From Pictodentalium vernedei (lineage: Eukaryota; Mollusca; Scaphopoda; Dentaliida; Dentaliidae), in NCBI GenBank assembly GCA_031216915.1, contig CM062293.1:151102285-151166284 (forward strand): a stretch of DNA of 64,000 nt, read 5' to 3'. Below the pieces are notes generated by a model that made no database searches, had not been told where the DNA came from, and saw only the letters and a list, made by a program, of their open reading frames with translations. This document shows, one piece after another, positions 45,001 through 57,000 of this stretch. Position 1 is the stretch's first letter. Every line of letters starts with the position of its first letter. The position numbers and the translations under genes were made by a program.

Positions 45001-48000
45001 CCCTCCTTGCATGCCATGGCGGGCAAAAACCATTAATTTTAATTTGATTTGCACATCAGTAGGAGGAGATTCCATGTAGCATATATACAAGGCTGGACTT
45101 ATAGATGGGGTTAGAAAGAATGACTGATGGCTGCTGTGTCAACAGAGGGAACACTATAAGGCTACTGAAACATAGCTGACAGAATTCGGTTGCCCCTGTT
45201 GAAATATAAGTCACTGAGAGTATGGATAGCTGACCATTAGGTTACATGACATGGCAATAGTTCATATTTATTATGACATCTATTATAGTAACCAGTGGGG
45301 GGCGCGGTGGCTCAGTTGGTAGAGGTGCAGGCTGCAAACCGAGAGGTCCTCGGTTCGAATCCCACCTGCGGCGACCGTGTTGTGTCCTTGGGCAAGACAC
45401 TTCACCCCCATTGCCCATGTGGGGGCACGATGACGCCGTGTACTAAGGCGTACTGCACGTTGATGGTACGCATGTCTTCAACCAATCTAACCCTGCCTGT
45501 GCTGCAGTGCGGAGTTACGATGTTGGGAAGCTGGCAGCTGCTCGTCGTTGCTCGGTGGTTCTCTCCGGGTACTCCGGCTTCCTCCACCCGTAAAACTGTC
45601 AGTCATGATTAGCCATTGTGCATAAATATGTGACCTTAAACATCAATAAATAAATAAATAAATGGAAACCAGTATAAAACTGTCACATTACAACTAGTTA
45701 ACAAGCGTAATCTGTGCAACTGCAACAAACCAAAGCATTTCAGTACAATAATATGCCCCCCTATACCACTTTAGGTACCTCCAGATCAGAATAAAGCCCA
45801 AATATGGGCTTCTAGCACTCTACCAGTTAAGCAGACTTTCTTGTGTCTTAATAGGTTTTTAGATTTTTGTCGTGAGAGGCTATATATATTTCAATTCCAT
45901 ACAATATATGAATATTTGTCAATGATAAAAAAGCAGTTTCCCAAGACTTTTTACATAGCCGAACGTTTGGTTAGCCATCTCCAACCCACGTGAACGGTCA
46001 GTCGGTTTGAGTCATTTTTCAAATTTTGCACACTGTTTCTCGTACACATTTCAGGTTTTCAAATCATATTTTTCTGACAAAAAAGGTCTGCTTGAGTATG
46101 TTCCCCAAGTCTGTGCAGCAGATAGCTGAATGGACAACATAGCTTGTGGGGTGAATGGACTCTTGACCAATTTCAGGTATACTTGTACATCCATGAATAC
46201 TTGGGAACCACAGGCAGACATACAAAAAACAATTACCAAAAATGCTGTCTTTCTTCTGACTTTCAGATGATGACTTAAAGCTATGTGGAGTCAAAACATG
46301 GAAAGTTATGTCGTTGCTTGACAAAAGTTTATTTGCTCTCAAGTAATCAATGTTTGGAGAACCACAGGATGCACAGTCCAATAAAATAACAGATCTTGAA
46401 ACATCAGGTCGATATGGATACATTGCAGCCATCTCAATAGCCCCACGAAGATCATTCTGTACTGTTTCAACGCCATATTTCATATTTTCCAACCCTTTGG
46501 CAAAGTGGATTGCATCATTGAAAAGTTTACCATTAAGGGTATGAGTGTAAGCCTGATCACTGAATCCAATCACTGCATATCTGTTATTTACAAAACCTGG
46601 AAAAAATAACAGTTGTAATACAAACATACCGGACACACAACCAGTGCTTTTTACATTGATTACTTATATGCTTAGTGTTCAATAAAAAAGCATAAGTGAC
46701 AGTGCATGAAGAATATTTCATTTCAGTTTATCAGTGGTGGATTTATACTGTAACTTGAGCAGGCCTGAAAATAAGCAGTCTGACATTTGCAGAATGAGGT
46801 CCCCAAATGGTGAATTTGATGATGCTGTCCCACACAGTGGGCCAATTTATCCTCTGGATACATCTTTCTGTTTAGTTTTGAGATCCTGATTCAGACTGAG
46901 GTTCACAGAGAGTAAATTTAGCATCACTAAATCCACCCTCTGGGGATCTCATTTTGCAGATGACAGTCTGCTTATTTTCTGGCTTGAACTTGAGTTGCCT
47001 GAGCGAGGTGAAAAATTGTTGACCTCAAAACTGAGATATACTGCAACATATAGTCAACAGCATGACTAAGTGATCTACTTGACAATTTCTCTTGTCTGTC
47101 TCCTGAGTCTAGTCAGTATATTTCAGGACATCATTTCAATTGCAAATATCAGCGTAGGGTTTTTCATAACACAACCGAGGTGAGAAAATGATGTTGAGAT
47201 CTCATAGTTGTCTAATAGTTGTCTGAATTTACTACGACCAGCAACCAGTTGTGATAGCTATCTGCCTATGAGAAGGTGTGTTGAATATTAATGAATAAAC
47301 TAAGCTGTCATGTTATTTTTAAAAATGCTGGATACCCTGGGCAGTGGGCCAAACTGAGATTTCTATCTGGCTACCTAGGGCTGTGTGTATTAATTTCCAG
47401 TTTACTGATATGGTGTAATGAAATTGTACATGTTTTTGAAGAAAGGCTGATGCAAATAAATCCCCAAATGACACTAGAGAGCTCTATTTGATACCAAATT
47501 TGAGTTTCCCCGGGGGAGAAAGCCCCCAAAACATATAACATGCAAGTATTTTTGACACTTGTGGTGGGTGTCAAAGACACTTGCATGAAAGGCATCTGCT
47601 GACCCAACAACTCCAGTTTAAAATTTGGTTACATCTGGAACAATACTTTGGATCTGCCAATGTTCATTGAAGATTGCCAAACAGGTCCTGATATACCAGT
47701 GCAGCAGACCTTGTATGCCAAAGTAAATAAGCACTGCTGCTCCAGTTTAATGAGTTGCAATGGAGATTATTTTCAATGAGAATGACAAGGTCTAGGGACA
47801 TGCATTTGTTTTGATAATCACTTCTCCAAAACACTCAAAATATTCAGCCAGATTTATCTTGTTTGAGATATCTGAAAGTTTGAGGCAGTGGCTTGCTAAA
47901 TGTATGCCAAAAATAATAAGCGTTTAGCAATATGTGAATGAGTGCAGGAATATAAGAGATAGTGGATGCATAGATGGTTTTAAACTGAAATGCATCAACC

Positions 48001-51000
48001 ACTTAAAAAATGCAACTACACTGAAAAGACAGCTGGAATAATTCATTCTCAAAAAATCAATCCTAAAAGCTTCTCATGCTATTAATGCAGGTCTGAGATG
48101 GCTTAAAAGATCTCTCATGCCACGATTGTGAAAATATATCAATCATGTTTAACCTTTTACCTAGCAGAATGACCCTATCTAGCCAGCGCTTTGCATAAAA
48201 TTCTCCATTTAAATTTTATCACCTTTTCAATTTTTGCCAGGAAAACATAGCTTATGACTCTTCAATCAAACACACACATTGTTAGTTATTCAAGAAATAT
48301 TTTTGCAAGTGTGACCTGCTAGTTACATTAGGTTATTAAAGAGTTAATGCCTAAGTTTGTTTAATAATAATTTCAATAACCCACTATTATTGTTAATGCA
48401 ACAACCAGATCTTGAAACTAGGATAGCTGGACTACAAAACTGATGGAATTTCATAAATTACCCTTCTGTGTGACACCAAGAACATTTCTGGCCCATACTA
48501 CATGCATAATGTTTTTCGAGGACTTTCCATTGCTTTTTCCAAGAAAGATCAATTTTCAAGCACTTTCAAGGGCTTCGAAATCAATTTTGAAATTTAAACA
48601 TTTTCAAGGGCCCACACGAATCCTGAAGCAGTGGCGGAGCCTATGTGGCCCTGTCTAGTGGCATGTGTGCATCAACAATGCTTAAACGTTTACTTAATGT
48701 AATGGCCCCTATCCAATCAGGGTGATTCACAAAAATCACCATTCAAATTTTATCTCTTTTTTAGTTTTTAACATCAAAACATACAAAAAAAAGAATATAT
48801 TTAGTATTTCAAGAAACAGTTTATGTAAGTGTCATCTTCTAGTTATATTAGCCAAGAGATATACGAGTCAGCACACTGTGCCAGTCTCATCAAACAAAAG
48901 CAACAGTGGTCAAGTGTCTCTCTAATGAACTAAACAAGCATGATATGGATTAGCAATCATGCTCCCCAACTGGGCAAGATTGAAGAACCTGCAGTTTTTT
49001 TTAACCCTCTGCTCACAAAAATCAAAATACTCAAATTCCAATGACCTATGTCACACAAGACTGAATTAGTTAAATTCTTAGTTGCATTAGGCCTAAAGAA
49101 TTTAAAAATCTGTTTCTCAGGATGCCCCCCTCCCCCCCCCCCCCCCCCCCCCTGCATGGTCCTTTTTGCAGCCACATCCTCTCTTTTTATGACCAATGCA
49201 AACTTTAACAAAATAAAATAAAAATTAAATGGTTTATGGCTGACATTTTACCCAAGTTAATAAAATTGAGAAATTTGTCCCTCAAGGGACAAAATTCATG
49301 ACCAGCCATGCTAAAAATAAAAAATAAAATAAAAAACCACTCGCCCCACATGCAATTTTACCCCCAAAAAATGGCCTGAGAAATGGAAGATCTACTTTAT
49401 GGGGCCTTATTGGAAAAGTTTATTTCTTTAAGTTTTCATATTTTCAACACCAGCATCATTATGCCGCTCTAGTATAACTACTGTATTTACCCATTTTTAC
49501 TGATTTTTCTTCCATTTCTGTGACTAAACTCGCCATCACATTTGCAGCATCTTTGTTGCACTTATTCTCTTCAATAATAAAAACAAAGTCAGCTGATTTT
49601 TGTTCCACTTCGTTAATATCTGTATTTTTCTTTGTTTCTGGGCAGTGCACTGGAAATGTGAAAATACACCATTAATCTTCTTCATACATTCCTGATTGGG
49701 TCAGAGAGAAGAGATTCAAATCAGATGGGAAAGAACTCCAAAAACAAATCTATAAGACCTTGAAACCTTTTTATTTTCATGTAATTTGATCTTAACAAGT
49801 AAATTTACTAACATTGCAGATAGACAGCAAATATCTGTTTGCAATGTTACACGTTTCTAGAGATATGATTATTTATAATTCATCTGTGGAGAATAGACAG
49901 ACAGACAAATGGATGGATAGATGGATGAATGGTTGCCCTGTTCATTGCCATATCTCCTTGTACATGCATCCAAGTGCAAAACATTAAAAAAAAAAAACTT
50001 TCAGAATTGATAATTCTGTCCACGTTTGACAATGATTCTTTCTGAAAAGAAAAAAAGTTTATGACAAATCAAAAAGTTTTTTAAACAAATGAACATATTA
50101 ACCTTTTACATAACAAATCAAAAAGTTTTTCCAACAAATTAACATATTAACTTTTACATAAGGAATCGGCTATATCTGCCTGGGTAATTCACAAACTGGG
50201 CAGTTGAGAACAAAAACAAATTTTCAATAAATTTCAACAAAATCACATCATGTGACCCTTCATTGGTATGCGCTCATCAGGCTCAATACAATGAGGGGTG
50301 ACATGATATGGTTTTGTTGAAATTCTTTGAAAAATATGAAAAAAAAATATAAAAATAACAAATTTTGATATTGTGTGCAATCGGTAAAGGATTATATGTT
50401 TATAAAAAAAAGAAAGAATTTTGAAATTCCTTTGGGACATTTCAGAACTGGAAATACACTCATGCATTATGAAACTTACCACACTGTGATGGAGCCTGTA
50501 ATTCAACTCCAGCCATTTTGCAATGTTGAGTATACACAGCACTTGTTGTGCAATGACCTTGGTCAGATTTCAACATGTTAGTAAGGCAGGCATGCATGAA
50601 ATCACTTGGATGCACCTGTAACAAAAAAGCAGACTATATCATACATAGATAAAAAGGGATAAAAATTTCTTTTCCCGCAAACACAAACTTTTAAAATATT
50701 TATCTCAACAGCAAACAAGAGCACCGCTGGGCATAACATAATATGCCAGTGGTGAGCTATTCAAACTGGACAATTTTTTACATTTTTGTAGTGTTTTTAG
50801 AGAAGGAGAAACACTTTTGCTAAAAGGCAATAACTCACAATGGAATATCAAATAACATCCAAATCAAATTTGACCTCTATTTTCATTTCATAAGGCCATG
50901 TAGAAAATTCAGATTAGATGCTGTTAGATGTGTTGAATATAAAGAAATTTATCATCCGGCAACTTGAAATATAAGAAATTTTAGGTCAAAAATGGCCATA

Positions 51001-54000
51001 ATTCTGCAAAAGAATATCAACTAAATGTCAAAATTGAACGTGACCTGTAAATTCTGTTCATAAGGCTAAATACCAAACTCCTCTATTAGCTGAAGTGAAC
51101 ATTATGGAAATTATCATCAACAAAACTTGAAATATATGAAATTCTGAGTCAATCAAGGGCAATAACTCCACATAAGAATAACGAACAAATGTCATAATCA
51201 AACTTGATCTTTTGATAAGAATATATACCAAAAATGAACTGGATATCACATGTTTTGCCAAAATTATCATCTGGAAACCAGAAGTGAATGGACAGAAATA
51301 TATGAAATTATATGTCAATAAAGGGCAATAACATTTATAAGACAATATACCAAAAATGAATTGGATATACATATATTGCCAAAGTTACTGTCTGGATCAT
51401 CTGCAAAATTGAAATATAAGAAATTCTAAGTCAATAAGGGGCTATAACTCTGCAACAAAATATTAAATAAACATCAAAATTGAACTCAACCTGCATATTC
51501 TACTCATAAAGCTAGATACCAAACTGCTATTAGCTGGACTGAACATTACAGAAGTTATCATCTAGAAACTTGAAATGAAAGAAATTCTAATCTAAATCAA
51601 TAAAGGGAAATAACTCCACATGCAAATATTGAACAAATGTCATAATCAAACTTGATCGGTATTTTCTGGCGATAAGAAATTATACCAAAAATGAATTGGA
51701 TATCACACGAAAACATCTGGAAACCAAAACTCAATGGTCAGAAATATATGAAACACTATGTCAATAAAAGGCAATAACTCCACAATAGAATATTGAAATA
51801 ATGCCAAAATTGACCATGATCTGTATTTTATGTTCATAAGACCATATACCAAAAACTGAATCGGTTATCACATATTGACAAGGTTATTGTCTGGAGACCA
51901 AAAGTGAAAGGACAAATGGATGGGTGGATGGACAACATTATACTATACTACGTCCTGCTGGCATATAAAAAGAGATTATGATTTAAGCATCAAAATATCA
52001 AACAGGCCATACTGTTAAATGCTATATGTTTACATTACAACAGAAGATTTCTTCAATGAGCACTATATTGGCAGTGGATTCACAAGTGATACCATTTTTT
52101 CTGTGAACAGCAGTTGATCATGAGATTTTTCCCATTAAAACCAATTGATAATATCTGATATTTCAACATCACACATTGATATAATGCAATACCCTCAATG
52201 TTTCAGTCTTTTTTTGTTTATGTTCTATAAATAAGATGACTGGCAGTGCAAACAATATTCTTTCTCCTTAATGCAATGCAAATTAGAATCTAATATATTT
52301 GGATATGACATTGCACAAGGTGAAGTGCTTATGCTCAAATTATAAGGGGTCCAACAGGGCCTGAGGCACTCACATGACCAAAGTTGTTTAAAGAGGGATT
52401 TAAACATTGGCTAGTTAACACAACAATAGAATGAAGTTATTTAATTATTTAAGACTGTTGTCTATGCAAGATGATTTTCCCTTGGTATTGGGATGCTACC
52501 ACTGAAATAAAGTCCATATTTCCAGTAATGGAAAACTAGGGAGACCAAATATCAACCAAGGAACTTAACTTGAACAAATTTGAATCTCTTCCCCTCCACC
52601 CTCAGGATGCCAAATATCAATCGATTCTGAATGGTGGATCTGAATAAGAATACATTTTAAAGATTATTTGTCATATTACAGTTAAAATTTGGGTCCCCAT
52701 GGGGAGCACAAAAATGAATCCAGGGACTTAATTTGAATAAACTTGAATCTAAGCCCAGCTAGGGTGTTATGTACCAAGTATCAAACATTCTGAATGATAG
52801 TTCTCAAGAAGATTTCAAAGAATATTCCTCTTTCGTACAAAGCTAAAATTAGGGCTCCCATAGGGAACCCAAATATTAACCCACATTCTTTATTTAACCC
52901 CCACACTTGAATTTGCCCAGACAACTCCCATCCTCCGCCCTGTGGATGCTGTATACCAAATATCAAAAGATTCTGACCTGTGGTCCAAGAGAGGAAGATT
53001 TTGAGAATATCACAAATTTCGCACTATGTAAAAATTCCCCCCCCCCCCCCCCATAGAGAACCCAAATATCAACCCAGGGATTTTATTTGAACAAATTGAA
53101 TCTGAACCCTCTCAGGATACTGTGTACCAAATATTAAAAGATTCTGATTGTATCTCAAAAAGCAGATTCCTCATATTGGACTAAGTTAAAATTCGGGCTC
53201 CAATAAGGAGCCCAAATATTAACCCAAGGACTTGTTTTTAACAAACTTGAATCTGACTCCCCTAAGGGTGGTGTATATGATGTATCAAAAGATTCTAACG
53301 GGGGGTTCATGAAAAGAAGATTTTTAAAGAATATTCTCCACATTGCACCAAGTAAAAATTCAGGCTCCAAAAGGGAGCCCAAATATTAATCAAAGGACTT
53401 TATGGGTGCTGTATACTAATGAAAGTATCAATGACACTGTAGCTTAACTTGTCTGTGTGTTATGTTTGATGAAAAGGATAATGTTCAATATATATGAAAG
53501 GATTATGAAATAAGACAAGAATTGTGATAATTGGAAATGCTAATTTCTGTATGTGGCCCTCACAGTTAATGTATATCAACGGAAGTTACCAATTTACAGT
53601 GAAATTATTCCAAAATGAGTCATCCTATCAAGTTACACAGAAATACCTTCATAAATACGGCCGGTAGACAGTGTTAACGGTTGTTGGGCTTTCGGCCTAT
53701 GTAGCCATCACGGCTGACCAATCACAACCAAAAGGGGACGTCCTCATCTAGACATTATACTGAGTCATCCTACCAAGTTACTATGAAATCCTTTCATAAA
53801 TATGACATGTGCTAAAGTTTTCAGGGTTTTGGGCTCGGGCAGCCGTCATGATTGAATGATCGTGACCAAAAGGGGACGTTCTCATCTAGGCATTATCTGG
53901 AGTCATCCTACCAAGTTACAATGAAATCCCTTCATAAATATGAACTAAAGGTTTTCGGGCTTCGGGCCACTGTAGCCATCACAACTGACCAATCGCGACC

Positions 54001-57000
54001 AAAAGGGGACATAATCATCTAGACACTATATGGAATTAACCTACTAAGTTACAATGAAATCCCTCCATAAAAACAACCTGTAGACTGTGCTAAAGGTTTT
54101 CAGGTTTTGGGCTCGGACAGCTGTCACGGCTGAATGATCACGACCAAAAGGCGACATTCTCACCTAGACATTATCTGGAGTCATCCTACCAAGTTACAAT
54201 GAAATCCCTTCATAAATATGACCTACAGACTGTGCTAAAGGTTTTCAGGCTTCGGGCCCCTGTAGCCATCACAGTTGACCAATCGCGACCAAAAGGGGAT
54301 GTTCTCATCTAGACATTATATGGAGTCAACCTACCAAGTTACAATGAAATCCCTTCATAAATACGACCTGTAGACTGTGCTAAAGGTTTTTGGGTTTTGA
54401 GCTCGGGCAGTTGTCACAGTTGACAGATTGCGACCAAATGGGGAAGGTCTCATCTAGACATCATACGAAGTCATCCTACCAAGTTACAATAAAATCCCTC
54501 CATATTAAATATGACCTGTAGACTGTGCTAAAAGTTTTTGGGTTTTGGGCTTGGGCAGCCGTCACGGTTGACAGATCATGACCAAAAGGGGGCATTCTCA
54601 TCTAGATATAATACAGAGGCATCCTACCAAGTTTCAATGAAATTCCTTCATAAATACGACCTGTAGACTGTGCTAATGCTTTTCGGGTTTTGGGCTTGGC
54701 AGCCATCACAGTTGACCAATCGTGACCAAAAGAGGGCGTTCTCATATAGACATGACCTCAAACCTGTATATGAAATTTTGTGATGATCGGACAAGAACTA
54801 CGGGGTGGCTGTCAAGTTAAGCTAAAAATCAAAAGATTCTGACTAATGGTTCTCAAGAAGATTTTTAAAGATCATTCCTCATATTGGATTAAGTTAACAT
54901 TTGAGTTCCAAAAGGGAGCCCAAATATTAACCCAGGGACTTGAATTTTCCAAACTTGAATCAGACTACCCAAAGAAAGGTGTATACCATATATCAAACGA
55001 TTGTGATTGGAGGTTTGAGAGAAGAAACTTTTGAAAGAATATTCCTCATATTGCAGCCAATAAACTTTCATGTTCCAATAGAGAGCCCAAATATTATTCA
55101 AAGGACTTGATTTGAACAAACTTTAAACTGACCTCTGTATGGATGCTGTATACCATATATCAAAAGATTCTGACTGGTGAATCTTAAGACAAAGATTTTT
55201 AAAGATTAATCATGAACCCCATATTGCACTATGTAAACATTCGTGCTTCCATAAATAGCCACAATATTAACTGATGGACTTGATTTGAAACTTGAATCTG
55301 ACCCCTCTGAGAATTCTGTATACCATATACCAAAACATTTGGACTAGTGGTTCTGGAGAAGAGAGTGCTGCATACCATATATCAGAAGATTCTGACTAGT
55401 GGTTCTCGAGAAGAAGGTTTTTAAAGATCATTTCTCACACTGGTGAGCCCAAATATTAACCCAGGGGCTTGGCTTGAACAAACTTAGATTTGACTTCCGT
55501 GAGGATGTTGTATACCAAATATCAAAAGATTATGACTGGTGGGTCTGAAGAAAAAAGAAGGTCTTTAAAGATTATTTCTCATATTGCACTAAGTTAAAAT
55601 TTCATAGAGAGCCCAATTAATAACCAATGGACCTGAGCTGAACACATTTGAATCCAAGCTCTGTAAGGATTCTGTATACCAAATACCCAAAAATTCGGAC
55701 TAGTGTTTCTGTAGAAGAAGAGTTTTCAAGATTATTCCCCATATTGGACTAAGTTAAAATTCAGGCTCCAATAGGATGCCTAAATATTAACTGTGGGACT
55801 TGATTTGAACAAACTTGAACTTGACCCCCATAACAAAGATGACACCAAATATTAAAAGATTCTGACTGGTAGTTCTGAAGAAGAATATTTTTGAAGGTTA
55901 TCCCCCATATTGCCCTAAGTTAAAATTTGGGCTCCTGAGCCCAATTATGAACTGTGAGGCTTAATTTTTACAAATATCTATCTGCCCCTCTTATGTATGT
56001 TGCACACCAAATATCAAAAGATTACGATCAGTAGTTCTGGGAAAGAAATTAAAAAAAAAACGTGCTAAGCATTTTTTTGATGCCCTCTTTCACCCCCACC
56101 CTTACAGAAAACCCACACAAATGATGGCAATTTTGTATACCATTTCATTCTATTGGTCCTAAGGATGCTTCATACCAAATAACAGTAATCTGTTTCACAT
56201 GGTTCAGCTCCTCAGGGTCCCACAAAGACACATGAAATTTTTTTGGCATGAATCAAGTACTTATGGCTCAATAATAATAATTCCAAATCTGGTTCAAATC
56301 GGCTCTTTGGTTCAGAAAATAAAAATTTTGGGCCGGCCAAAAATCTTGCCCCTCCAATTACAAAGGCAAATATTACTCAGCGGACTTTGTCTGAAGAAAC
56401 TTGATTCTACACCTCAAAAGGAAGCTCCGTACCAAATATCAAGTTATTGTACTCACTGGTTCATGAGATTTTAAAAAAATTGTGGAGCATTTTCCCCCAC
56501 CCCCTCCCTATGGCGCCGAGAAAGTTGATCTGAAGGAAAACAAAATGCAATGTCAGAACAAACAATCACCTCAAATTTTACTCAAACTGGTTCAGTTGTT
56601 TTGGAGGAGTAGGTGCAAACACCATGTTCACAGCTGATGGACACACTATGGACAGATGAGGGACGACGGATAGTGAGTGATCATTATAGCTCATCCTGAC
56701 TTTCACTCATGTGATCTAATAAGGAAACCATTGTTTACATGAGTTTGTGGACTATGGCTGCCAGGCTAAATGCAGTTTCTTTTGTTATCAACTGTACCAA
56801 CTCCAGCCATGTACTTTGATTCAGACCCACATCTACATATGTATATCACTGGGTGATCACTTGAAGTCACATAGCCAGTCTCTGACCATCTGTAGTAAGT
56901 TCCCCAGCAAAATTTTCCATTATTCCTGGACCTCTGGGTCAAACAGACTGGTTTTAAGTCACATGACCCACTGTTTTGTTTGCAAGTCGAGGACTGGTCA

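Noticed and set aside
45297..45372. Possible functional tRNA gene
   Set aside because: A and B boxes are present, but the sequence continues into a SINE body with an AATA tail and target duplication, and I could not form a full cloverleaf.
46064..46236. Continuation of the vWA exon open frame to 46064
   Set aside because: A good GT donor at 46236 fits the phase of the next exon, and the sequence beyond it loses domain character.
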